From an uncultured Prevotella sp. (lineage in GTDB: Bacteria > Bacteroidota > Bacteroidia > Bacteroidales > Bacteroidaceae), in contig UQWP01000049.1 in assembly GCA_900544825.1 (NCBI GenBank), positions 1 through 27,651 of the forward strand: a stretch of DNA of 27,651 bases, read 5' to 3'. The number at the start of each line of letters is the position of its first letter. The first letter of the stretch is position 1. A program made the translations under genes and the position numbers. Below the pieces are notes generated by a model, which saw only the letters and a program-made list of their open reading frames with translations, had not been told where the DNA came from and searched no databases. Shown piece after piece: positions 7,302-15,674 of this stretch.

Positions 7302-7342
7302 TTCACAAAATTTGTGAATATCGAATTAAAATATTATCTTTG
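7302..7342 (+). promoter_or_regulatory. Promoter with overlapping palindromic operator for the TA-like cassette
   Basis: TTTG (7311-7314), 20 bases, then TATCTTTG (7335-7342) make a perfect Bacteroidota promoter. The -33 box is embedded in an odd-length perfect palindrome, TTCACAAA-A-TTTGTGAA (7302-7318). A dimeric HTH protein bound there would block sigma-factor contact with the -33 box. The obvious candidate is the HigA-like product of the first gene, giving autoregulation; that assignment is inference. Confidence 0.7.
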
Positions 7343-7371
7343 CAGCATCAACTCTTATAAATAATGTAGTT

Positions 7372-7716
7372 ATGAGCAACGATAAAACAACAATAATGGA
7401 AATGCGGGCAAACGAGATGACTCCGGCTTTTCCTACGCATCCTGGGGATGTTCTGAAGGATGAAATAGAATACCGTGGAATCTCGCAGCGCCAATTGGCG
7501 GAGGAAATGGGGATTGCTTATTCTGCTCTGAACGAAATACTGAATGCTCGTCGCCCGGTAACGGAAAAAACGGCCCTGCTCTTTGAGGCAGCACTTGGAG
7601 TGAATGCTGAGCCTTTGTTGAAAATGCAGATGAGATATAATCTGCAATCTACTAAAAGTGATTCTACTTTTATGGCCAGATTGGCAAAAGTAAGAAGGGT
7701 GGCTGCAGCCTTGTAA
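7372..7716 (+). CDS. HigA-family HTH antitoxin/regulator
   Basis: A 114-residue XRE-family protein. Residues 17-35 (TPAFPTHPGDVLKDEIEYR) are the conserved HigA opening, residues 38-60 are the helix-turn-helix (SQRQLAEEMGIAYSALNEIL), and residues 74-90 carry the usual ALGVNAEPLLKMQMRYNL helix. HigA proteins neutralise the RelE-like toxin HigB and repress their own operon. No HigB-like gene is present before or after it; instead three genes of a DUF3791/DUF3990 module follow, the first after 12 bases. It therefore probably serves as the repressor of that module, and perhaps as an extra antitoxin. The C-terminal codons are repeated as a fragment at 8683-8733. Confidence 0.88.
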   Translation: MSNDKTTIMEMRANEMTPAFPTHPGDVLKDEIEYRGISQRQLAEEMGIAYSALNEILNARRPVTEKTALLFEAALGVNAEPLLKMQMRYNLQSTKSDSTFMARLAKVRRVAAAL

Positions 7717-7728
7717 AAAATAGAAGAT

Positions 7729-7947
7729 ATGAATAGTGATAATATAGATTTTGTGACTTATTGCATTGGCAACTTGTCTCGCAGGTTGGGATTGAATGCT
7801 CGTGATGTATATCAGCGTCTTAAGACTTCTGGTATACTTGCTGATTATATTGTCCCAAGCTATGATGTGCTCCATACTTTCAGCAAGGAGTATCTGATGG
7901 AAGATCTTACTGATTTTATGAAAGAGAAAGGAGTGTTAGCCTCATGA
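7729..7947 (+). CDS. DUF3791 family protein (probable antitoxin-side component)
   Basis: A 72-residue protein of the DUF3791 family: small, helical, with the characteristic segment SYDVLHTFSKEYLMEDLTDFM at residues 44-64. DUF3791 genes are regularly found immediately upstream of DUF3990 genes in Bacteroidota and Firmicutes and have been predicted to be their antitoxins. The stop codon overlaps the next start (ATGA), so translation is coupled. It starts 12 bases after the HigA-like gene and must share its promoter. Biochemical function is not known to me. Confidence 0.82.
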   Translation: MNSDNIDFVTYCIGNLSRRLGLNARDVYQRLKTSGILADYIVPSYDVLHTFSKEYLMEDLTDFMKEKGVLAS

Positions 7948-8420
7948 AAGTTTATCATGCTTCAATGGTGAGAGTAGAACATCCTGATGTTTTTCACTCA
8001 CGTAAGTTTTTGGATTTTGGTCAAGGTTTCTATGTTACGACTTTACGAGAACAAGCGATTAAATATGCTCAGCGCTTTCTTCGTAGAGGAAAAGATGCTT
8101 GGCTCAATGTCTATGAATTAGACGAACAGCTAATGGTCTCTTCTTATGCTCTAAAGGAGTTTAAAAAATATGATGAGGAATGGCTGGATTTTGTTGTTGC
8201 TTGCCGCAAGGGAAATGTTGTTGGTGATTATGATATTATCCAAGGTGGTATTGCTAATGATAAGGTGTTTCGTACCGTTGATTTGTTTTTTGCAGGAGAT
8301 ATAACAAAGGAAGAAGCTTTGCGTCGGCTCTTGTTCGAAATTCCTAATAATCAACTGTGTGTTCGTTCGCAAAAGTTATTGGATAATTGTTTAGTTTTTA
8401 AAGAAAGTATAAGATTATGA
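7944..8420 (+). CDS. DUF3990 family, ADP-ribosyltransferase-like putative toxin
   Basis: A 158-residue DUF3990 protein, a family with a predicted ADP-ribosyltransferase fold. The NAD-site signature is visible as VYHAS at residues 3-7 (Tyr4, His5), then DFGQGFYVT at residues 24-32, followed by QAIKYAQRF. The third conserved patch, NNQLCVRSQKLLD near residues 135-147, corresponds to the family's NDQ-x-C/F segment. By analogy with other ART toxins it may modify a protein, RNA or DNA target in the host; the target is unknown. It overlaps its DUF3791 partners at both ends by ATGA. Length is typical and no lesion is seen. Confidence 0.82.
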   Translation: MKVYHASMVRVEHPDVFHSRKFLDFGQGFYVTTLREQAIKYAQRFLRRGKDAWLNVYELDEQLMVSSYALKEFKKYDEEWLDFVVACRKGNVVGDYDIIQGGIANDKVFRTVDLFFAGDITKEEALRRLLFEIPNNQLCVRSQKLLDNCLVFKESIRL

Positions 8421-8647
8421 CAAACAATACAGTTCTGCATGATGAAGGGTGGCATGCTATATTGGAGGCAAAGTTTGCTAGAATCATATCTGAAATTAGT
8501 AAGATGTATAACGTGTCACTAGATGATGCGATGGATATGTTTTATAATTCAGAAACAATGCAATTGATGGAAGAGGGGGTTGCTGACCTTCATTGCCTAA
8601 GCGAAAAATACCTGGCAGAGGAGGTTTGGAGAGAGAAACATTCATGA
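8417..8647 (+). CDS. Second DUF3791-type protein
   Basis: A 76-residue protein coupled by an ATGA overlap to the DUF3990 gene. Residues 21-69 (MFYNSETMQLMEEGVADLHC, SEKYLAEEVW) resemble the downstream DUF3791-like proteins that accompany many DUF3990 genes. It is quite different in sequence from the first DUF3791 protein, so this is not a recent duplication. A flanking pair of small proteins around one ART-like enzyme suggests either two antitoxin components or an antitoxin and a target-recognition partner. Confidence 0.72.
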   Translation: MTNNTVLHDEGWHAILEAKFARIISEISKMYNVSLDDAMDMFYNSETMQLMEEGVADLHCLSEKYLAEEVWREKHS

Positions 8648-8649
8648 TG

Positions 8650-8733
8650 ATTTTCTTTGCAGCATCAAAAATAAAGCTAACCTTTATGGCCAGATTGGCA
8701 AAAGTAAGGAGGGTGGCTGCAGCCTTGTAAAAA
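8650..8733 (+). pseudogene. Vestigial copy of the higA-like gene (promoter box fused to 3' end)
   Basis: Bases 8650-8668 match 7333-7351 (the -7 box region with CTTTGCAGCATCAA) at 18 of 19 positions, and 8683-8733 match 7668-7718 (the last codons and stop of the HigA-like gene) at 50 of 51. The ~316 bases between these two blocks in the intact gene are replaced by 14 unrelated bases. This is the scar of a second, internally deleted copy of the cassette's first gene. It encodes nothing usable. Confidence 0.75.
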
Positions 8734-8742
8734 CAAGGCTGC
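8719..8742. terminator. Bidirectional terminator between convergent genes
   Basis: GCAGCCTTGT (8719-8728) and ACAAGGCTGC (8733-8742) pair perfectly around an AAAA loop. It sits between the toxin cassette and the oppositely oriented HD-domain gene. The 5' arm derives from the end of the vestigial higA copy. T-runs are short on both sides, so strength is uncertain. Confidence 0.6.
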
Positions 8743-8748
8743 GGATTC

Positions 8749-9258
8749 TTATTCCAGTCCCCACATATCATTCAGCATTCTGATGGCTGACTCCGAGCGG
8801 AAGACATGGTTGCGGAAGGTGATGATGCCTTCGGGAGCAAGGTGGGCTTCGAAGGAATTAACCAGGAAATCTGATTCGAGAAGAATGCGATGGTCGAGAC
8901 TGGTTACATCCTTATAAGTATGGTGATGGGCTATGAGCCAGCAGATTCTTTCTGTCTGCGCGGCTGTGAATCCATCAACTTCTGACAGTACTTTTCTTGC
9001 CTCGTCAGGACCCAGTTCTTCCTGGTGCTTGCCATCGCAGTTGCCGTATCTGGCTTCTGAAACGTGAATGCCTACATCGTGAAGAATGGCTGCTGCTTCG
9101 AGCACGAAGAGTTCTTCCTCGTTCATTCCCTCTGCTATTGCAATCATACGGGCAAAATCGTGCACCTTTACGAAATGCTGGATGCGTGGCGCATCGCCAC
9201 CATCGTATTTTATCATTGCCATCATCAGATTGGCGAGTATCAATTCCTTGTTTGTCAT
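8749..9258 (-). CDS. HD-domain phosphohydrolase
   Basis: A 169-residue HD-superfamily protein. The metal-binding residues are visible as His near VKVHDFARM (residues 29-37), the HD doublet in AAILHDVGIH (near residue 60), the HH in LIAHHHTYKD, and the later Asp in LLESDFLVN. Such enzymes hydrolyse phosphate esters of nucleotides; the small stand-alone types have varied or unknown substrates. The frame is open upstream, but MTNKELILANLMMAM at 9258 is the better start because the extension would run into the intergenic region after the peroxiredoxin gene. It follows that gene by 13 bases, so the two are probably co-transcribed. Marks the left end of the housekeeping block. Confidence 0.85.
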   Translation of the reverse strand: MTNKELILANLMMAMIKYDGGDAPRIQHFVKVHDFARMIAIAEGMNEEELFVLEAAAILHDVGIHVSEARYGNCDGKHQEELGPDEARKVLSEVDGFTAAQTERICWLIAHHHTYKDVTSLDHRILLESDFLVNSFEAHLAPEGIITFRNHVFRSESAIRMLNDMWGLE

Positions 9259-9271
9259 AATCTTATGTTTT

Positions 9272-9736
9272 TTAAACCTGATGGATGTAATCCAGAATCT
9301 GCTCTGCATGAATCTTGGTCTTGATCTCCTTTGGAGTGAATATCTTCTCGATGACGCCTTCTTCGTTGACGAGATAGGTAGTGCGGAGGATTCCGATGGT
9401 CTTTCTGCCGCAGGTTACCTTCTCGCCCCAGCAGCCGAGTTCCTGCAGCAGGGTGGTTTCTGTATCGGCAATAAGTGGGAACTGCAGGCCCTTGGCTTCT
9501 GCAAACTTTTTCTGCAGCGCCTGCTTGTCCTTGCTCACGCCGATAATCTCGTAACCGGCTGCTGCCAGTTCCTCCTTATGAGCCTGCAGGGAGCAGGCTT
9601 CGGCAGTGCATCCGCTGGTGTTAGCCTTCGGATAACTGTAGAGCACGAGCTTGCGACCACGATAGTCGCTTGCCTTGATTTCACGTCCGTCCTGGTCAAT
9701 GCCAAGAATCTCTGGTATTTTATCTCCTACATTCAT
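9272..9736 (-). CDS. bcp: Thioredoxin-dependent peroxiredoxin, Bcp/PrxQ type
   Basis: A 154-residue AhpC/TSA-family peroxiredoxin. It reduces hydrogen peroxide and organic hydroperoxides, using a peroxidatic Cys43 and a resolving Cys48 in the same helix (TSGCTAEACSL), which is the Bcp/PrxQ arrangement. Preceding YPKAN and later GVSKDKQALQKKFAEAKGL are family-typical. It would be recycled by thioredoxin in the cytoplasm. It lies 41 bases downstream of hrpB and 13 bases upstream of the HD-domain gene. No separate consensus promoter is visible, so it may be read from hrpB. Confidence 0.92.
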   Translation of the reverse strand: MNVGDKIPEILGIDQDGREIKASDYRGRKLVLYSYPKANTSGCTAEACSLQAHKEELAAAGYEIIGVSKDKQALQKKFAEAKGLQFPLIADTETTLLQELGCWGEKVTCGRKTIGILRTTYLVNEEGVIEKIFTPKEIKTKIHAEQILDYIHQV

Positions 9737-9777
9737 AATTGTTTGTTATTTAAAAAGTTATACTATTATTCTATTTA

Positions 9778-12381
9778 TCATTTCTTCCTTTTCACCCCTC
9801 TTACCGCCTCACTTTCCAATGGATTCTCGGGCCAGAAGTGCTTGGGGTAGCGGCGCTTCAGCTCCTTGCGCACCTCGAAGTAGGTGGATTGCCAGAAGCT
9901 GGCGAGATCCTGCGTAAGCTGCACGGGTTTGAAACCCGGAGAGAGCAACTCCAGCAGCAGAGGCTGCCTGCCATCATCAACAGCAGGCGTCTGAGTCATT
10001 CCGAAGCATTCCTGCAGACGGACACTGAGGATGGGTGCCTCGGCTCCCTGACGATAGTCGATGCGGATATGACTGCCCGATGGAACCACGATGTGGGTGG
10101 GTGCGAGGCGGTCTATCTCCTGCTGCTGCCCGTATGGAATCTGTGCCCAGAGTATTTCCGGGAGATTGAGCTTCCTGAGTTCAGTGGTGCTCGTCTTGAG
10201 CTTTCCGCCCTGGTCTAGATAGAAGGGCAACCATTCGCCGGCTGTCTCCATCAGGTGTGCGGTGGACAGATCGGGCAACTCCATTTCCGGGTGCCACGCT
10301 CTTACCTGCGCCACCCTGCGCTGCAACCGCTGAACGTCTTCGTTCCAATCCAGCATGCTGAGTCCTTCCTTCCGGATGGCGGTGCAGAGAATATGGATAA
10401 TCTGCAGATTGTCGGCATCCTGGATCGGTTTGCTATCTACCACCAGGGTTCCGATGCGCCGCTCTCTCTGCATCCTGATCATTCCCGCCTTACTGTCCCA
10501 CGAGATGTTGTCGAACTCGTGGGTAGAGAGGTCGTTGACATTTACTGGAGCCGAGAGAAACACCCTGCCTGCCTTTCCTGAAGATGGAAGTGGGGTGGAA
10601 GCATTCGTGCCCGACGGCTGGGCTGATACATTGAGCGAGGCGATGGCGAGCCATTGCTGCGCCGACATCGCATCGCTTGAATCGATGAAGATTGTCTTGC
10701 CGTTCGACATTCTGAAATGGCCGATATTATCGATTGCCATGGCGATGCGCTCAGGATAGGCTAGGGCAATCAGTCTGCCCACTTCCTCTGCATCCACCGG
10801 CTTATTGTCTTCCTTTACCTTGAGCATCCTGCGGTATTCCTGGGCTATCTGGGCAATGCGCGCCCATCTGCCCAGACTGTTTTTCTGTCGCTGCGAACGG
10901 AGGATGGAGAGGCGCAGCGCCATATCCGAATCCTCTGAGTCGCTCATCGGGTCTTTCTCTTCCAGCAGGGCGGCAACGTCGCAGGCTAGAGCTTTGAGCG
11001 CAGAAGATTCTGAACTCATCATCATCTTGGCGATGCGCGGATGACAAGGCAATGTTGCCATCTTTCTGCCCAATGGGGTGATGCTGCCATCCGGTTCTAT
11101 CGCTTCAAGAGAAAGGAGCAATTCCTTGGCATTGAGTAGGTTACTGTTTGATGGTGGAGTAAGCCAGAGCAGCGACTGGGGATTGTTCTCCCCGAAGGCT
11201 GCAATGTCGAGCACCATCGATGTAAGGTCGGCTTCCTCTATCTCCGGTCGGCGCTGGTTTTCCATCAGATGCTCTGAGGTCTGAGTCCACAATCGGTAGC
11301 AGATTCCTTCAGCCACTCGTCCGGCTCGTCCTCTTCTCTGGGTAGCCATATCCTTGCTGATGGTTACGGTTTCCAGGTGGCTCAATCCTGTGCGGGCGTC
11401 GTAAACCAGTTTTCTGCAAAGTCCGGAATCCACTACGATTCTCACGCCTTCGATGGTAAGTGAGGTTTCTGCGATAGGCGTGGCGAGCACGATTTTCCTT
11501 TCTCCCTCATGGGATGGGGCGATGGCAAGGCGCTGCTTCTCGGGTGGAAGATTGCCGTAGAGCGGATAAACCTGCGGAACGGAAAGTTCAGATGAAGCAG
11601 AAGAAGATGATGAAGCTGAAGAAGATGATGAAGCTTCTGCTGCCCTGCTGAGGCTTGCGTCCAAAATCTCCTTGCATTTCAGAATCTCTGACTGTCCCGG
11701 AAGGAAAGCCAGAATATCGCCCTCGTGCTTATCGGCAGCCTTGAGGATGGTAGCCGCCACCTCTTTATATATATCGTATCGCGCAATGTCGGTCTCAGAA
11801 TAAATGGTCTCTACTGGGAACATCCGACCTTCGCTCTCTATCAGTGGGGCTTGTAATGCTTCGCAGATGGCAGAAGCATCGATGGTTGCCGACATGATGA
11901 TGATCTTCAAATCTGGTCGGATAATCTCCTGCGCCTGTCGGGTGAGGGCAAGCGCCAGGTCGGAATTGATGCTCCGCTCGTGAAACTCATCAAAAATCAC
12001 GGCGCTCACTCCTTCGAGCGTGGCGTCGTGGATGAGCATTCGGGTAAGTATTCCCTCGGTGAGCACCTCGATGCGGGTTTCTGAAGAAACCTTGTTCTCG
12101 AAGCGTACCCGATAACCCACGGTCTTGCCCACGGGTTCGCCCAAGATGCTTGCCATTCGTTCAGCTATCTGACGGGCTGCAAGTCGGCGCGGTTCCAGCA
12201 TCAGAATCCTGCCCTGCGGGGTAGCCTCGAGGAGGGTGAGCGGAAGTACGGTGGATTTTCCGGCTCCCGGCGGAGCGGTGACAACGAGGTTGGCCGACTC
12301 CTTCAAGGTGCTGTTGATGGTGTCGGCTATCTGGAATGCTGGCAGATGACCAGCCTGCTGTTGGATTCTATCGTAATTCAT
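9778..12381 (-). CDS. hrpB: ATP-dependent DEAH/RHA-type helicase HrpB
   Basis: An 867-residue helicase of the HrpB family. Motifs in order: Walker A APPGAGKST (residues 36-44), LEPRRLAAR, the DEAH-box variant FDEFHER, SAT (motif III), the ATPIAETSLTIEGV segment, and QRRGRAGR (motif VI), followed by the HA2 and HrpB C-terminal regions. The cellular RNA substrate of HrpB is not well defined. I chose the ATG at 12381: a longer version from 12396 would place its first codons inside the -7 box. Between the RecA-like domains there is an unusual Ser/Ala stretch encoded by an 18-bp tandem repeat. Own promoter; bcp and the HD gene follow. Confidence 0.93.
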   Translation of the reverse strand: MNYDRIQQQAGHLPAFQIADTINSTLKESANLVVTAPPGAGKSTVLPLTLLEATPQGRILMLEPRRLAARQIAERMASILGEPVGKTVGYRVRFENKVSSETRIEVLTEGILTRMLIHDATLEGVSAVIFDEFHERSINSDLALALTRQAQEIIRPDLKIIIMSATIDASAICEALQAPLIESEGRMFPVETIYSETDIARYDIYKEVAATILKAADKHEGDILAFLPGQSEILKCKEILDASLSRAAEASSSSSASSSSSASSELSVPQVYPLYGNLPPEKQRLAIAPSHEGERKIVLATPIAETSLTIEGVRIVVDSGLCRKLVYDARTGLSHLETVTISKDMATQRRGRAGRVAEGICYRLWTQTSEHLMENQRRPEIEEADLTSMVLDIAAFGENNPQSLLWLTPPSNSNLLNAKELLLSLEAIEPDGSITPLGRKMATLPCHPRIAKMMMSSESSALKALACDVAALLEEKDPMSDSEDSDMALRLSILRSQRQKNSLGRWARIAQIAQEYRRMLKVKEDNKPVDAEEVGRLIALAYPERIAMAIDNIGHFRMSNGKTIFIDSSDAMSAQQWLAIASLNVSAQPSGTNASTPLPSSGKAGRVFLSAPVNVNDLSTHEFDNISWDSKAGMIRMQRERRIGTLVVDSKPIQDADNLQIIHILCTAIRKEGLSMLDWNEDVQRLQRRVAQVRAWHPEMELPDLSTAHLMETAGEWLPFYLDQGGKLKTSTTELRKLNLPEILWAQIPYGQQQEIDRLAPTHIVVPSGSHIRIDYRQGAEAPILSVRLQECFGMTQTPAVDDGRQPLLLELLSPGFKPVQLTQDLASFWQSTYFEVRKELKRRYPKHFWPENPLESEAVRGVKRKK
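11597..11632 (-). repeat. 18-bp in-frame tandem repeat in hrpB
   Basis: Two adjacent copies of GCWGAAGAAGATGATGAA (11597-11614 and 11615-11632) encode two runs of five Ser plus Ala on the minus strand, with partial copies on both sides. Copy-number change here would lengthen or shorten a serine linker without breaking the frame. Confidence 0.75.
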
Positions 12382-12385
12382 ACTG

Positions 12386-12417
12386 CAAAGATACACATTA
12401 TTTTTGTGATGGGCAAA
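12386..12417 (-). promoter_or_regulatory. Consensus promoter of hrpB, placed against the start codon
   Basis: On the minus strand TTTG (12417-12414), 20 bases, then TATCTTTG (12393-12386). Only four bases separate the -7 box from the ATG at 12381, so transcription should begin at or very near that codon. Confidence 0.75.
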
Positions 12418-12420
12418 TGA

Positions 12421-13749
12421 TTAGAAAGGTAATGCATGAGAATGGCGAATCTTGTAGATTTTTTCCCTTATCTGGTTCCATTTGGCAAGGATCAGGTAGC
12501 CGGATACGACTGCCAGATAGAGAAGCATCAACTGAAGGAGCGACAGATGGAGATGGTCTATGCTGGCGCCCGGCAACAGACTGGTAAGCCGGAAGGCTGT
12601 GTTGGTGGCTTGCGTAATGCTGGCAAGTACTGCCGCAATGTGCTGCATCAGCCAGGTGCCGACGGAGGCAAGGCTGGAAATGTAGGTAAGGGGAGAAAGC
12701 AGCAGGAGCAGGGCACAAAGATAGAGGATGAGGGTGGCTGCCGGGATGGCGATGAAGCTGGTGAGCAGGGAGTAGCAGGATATTCTGCCGAAATAATAGA
12801 CGATGAGCGGAAGCGTGCCTATCTGTGCCGCCAGGGATACGCTGAATAATCCCCAGAGGCAACGGGTGATCTTGCCGTGGGACTTGAGCAGGCCGAAGAG
12901 TGGAGGATAGAACATGAGGATGGAAGCCACGGCGAGAAAGGACATCTGGAAACTGATGTCGAAAAGATGGAAGGGATTTAGAAACAGCATGATGACATAG
13001 GCTAGGCTCAGGGTGTTGAGCGAAAGGTCGGGGCGCAGGGCTAGCAGGCAGAAGCTGTAGATGCTGAGCATGGAGGCTGATCTGACGGCACTGGGAGGTA
13101 AGCCGATAAAGACAACATACGCCCATACGGCAACGAGGGACAGGGCAATGGTGGGTCTGGAGCGGCGTTTTCCGCCCAGAAGAATCACGAAGAGCTGGAA
13201 GATAATGCCTATGTGCAAGCCGCTTACAGCCAGTACGTGACTTGTGCCGGAGATGGAAAAGCTCTCCTTGGTTTCCCGGTCGAGTGAACCCTTATCGCCC
13301 ATCGCCATCGCAGAAATCACGGCGAAGTCCTGTCCGTCGATATGATAAGCATGCAGCTGCTGTTCCATCTGCTGGCGGAAGGAACGGCTTGCCAGGATGG
13401 TGCGGTCGATGGGGGAGAGTGACTGGTAGGTCATGATGCTGCCGGGCGCTTTCGCCTCATCGATATGATGGGAGGTGATGAAACCGCCCAGACAGAATAG
13501 GCAGAGCGACAGAAGGAGGCTCTGAAGAAGGACCAGCTGCTTGATTCTCCTGAAGAAAAGCCGGGAAAGCTGGCGGGATTCTACGAGCACATAGCAGCAG
13601 TCGGCTAAGGCTATGGCAATGATGGCTGCGATGAGCCAATAGCGCGTGGAGAAGTAATCATAGCCGTATCTGGCTGTGATGATGCTGAGTGATAGTATGA
13701 GGCTGAAGAACATCAGCGGTGTGACTGGGAGTCTTTTGTTTCTGTCCAT
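12421..13749 (-). CDS. Short ComEC/Rec2-family DNA-uptake channel protein
   Basis: A 442-residue multi-pass membrane protein. The ComEC/Rec2 competence domain is identified by SISGTSHVLAVSGLHIG at residues 165-181, followed by many hydrophobic segments with the family spacing; residues 120-150 (QHAYHIDGQ, AMAMGDK region) also fit. ComEC passes single-stranded DNA across the inner membrane during natural transformation. Typical ComEC proteins of 650-800 residues have an N-terminal OB/DUF4131 region and a C-terminal metallo-beta-lactamase-like nuclease domain; both are absent or minimal here. The frame looks intact, so this is a compact version rather than an obvious truncation. hrpB follows 39 bases downstream with its own promoter. 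Confidence 0.88.
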   Translation of the reverse strand: MDRNKRLPVTPLMFFSLILSLSIITARYGYDYFSTRYWLIAAIIAIALADCCYVLVESRQLSRLFFRRIKQLVLLQSLLLSLCLFCLGGFITSHHIDEAKAPGSIMTYQSLSPIDRTILASRSFRQQMEQQLHAYHIDGQDFAVISAMAMGDKGSLDRETKESFSISGTSHVLAVSGLHIGIIFQLFVILLGGKRRSRPTIALSLVAVWAYVVFIGLPPSAVRSASMLSIYSFCLLALRPDLSLNTLSLAYVIMLFLNPFHLFDISFQMSFLAVASILMFYPPLFGLLKSHGKITRCLWGLFSVSLAAQIGTLPLIVYYFGRISCYSLLTSFIAIPAATLILYLCALLLLLSPLTYISSLASVGTWLMQHIAAVLASITQATNTAFRLTSLLPGASIDHLHLSLLQLMLLYLAVVSGYLILAKWNQIREKIYKIRHSHALPF

Positions 13750-13776
13750 TTTAGCCGTGTTTTCAGGTTTGCTTAA

Positions 13777-13827
13777 AAAGAAAAGCCCGACAAAAGGTTG
13801 GGATAGTCCAACTCTCTTATCGGGCTT
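13777..13827 (-). terminator. Branched intrinsic terminator of the DEAD-box helicase gene
   Basis: Outer arms AAGCCCGA (13783-13790) and TCGGGCTT (13820-13827) enclose a second small hairpin, GTTGG (13797-13801) with CCAAC (13808-13812). On the minus strand the outer stem is followed by TTTTCTTTTT. This ends the helicase transcript before comEC. An (AT)n run lies beside it at about 13831-13846. Confidence 0.75.
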
Positions 13828-13908
13828 CTCATATATATATATATAATAATGTATAAGTCTGCCTGGAAGCAGGAATACATCATTTTGGGAGATTACTCTC
13901 TCTTGAGA

Positions 13909-15591
<1,683 letters not shown>

Positions 15592-15621
15592 TCTTTTTCT
15601 TTCTTTTGTTGACTATCGAAC

Positions 15622-15639
15622 CGGATGGATCTTCATCCG
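15622..15639 (-). promoter_or_regulatory. Leader hairpin before the RNA helicase gene
   Basis: CGGATG (15622-15627) pairs with CATCCG (15634-15639) around a 6-base loop, in the 83-base gap between the permease and helicase genes. There is no U-tract after it. It could be an RNA-processing or translational control element; no function is demonstrated. Confidence 0.35.
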
Positions 15640-15674
15640 CTCCAATGGTCAAGGTTCTTTGTTTCAATGTTTAA

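Noticed and set aside
7280..7371. Search for a HigB toxin next to the HigA-like gene
   Set aside because: The gap upstream is a promoter and operator, and the next genes are DUF3791/DUF3990; no RelE-like frame exists nearby.
9086..9850. 254-codon + strand frame across bcp and the HD-domain gene
   Set aside because: It runs antisense to two well-supported genes and across their intergenic gaps, with no homology that I can see.
12382..12396. Earlier in-frame ATG for hrpB (MYLCS-)
   Set aside because: These codons coincide with the TATCTTTG -7 box of a perfect promoter, so they should not be in the mRNA.
13831..13846. (AT)n run as a phase-variable element
   Set aside because: It lies outside any coding frame and beyond the terminator stem, with no promoter spacing that it could alter.
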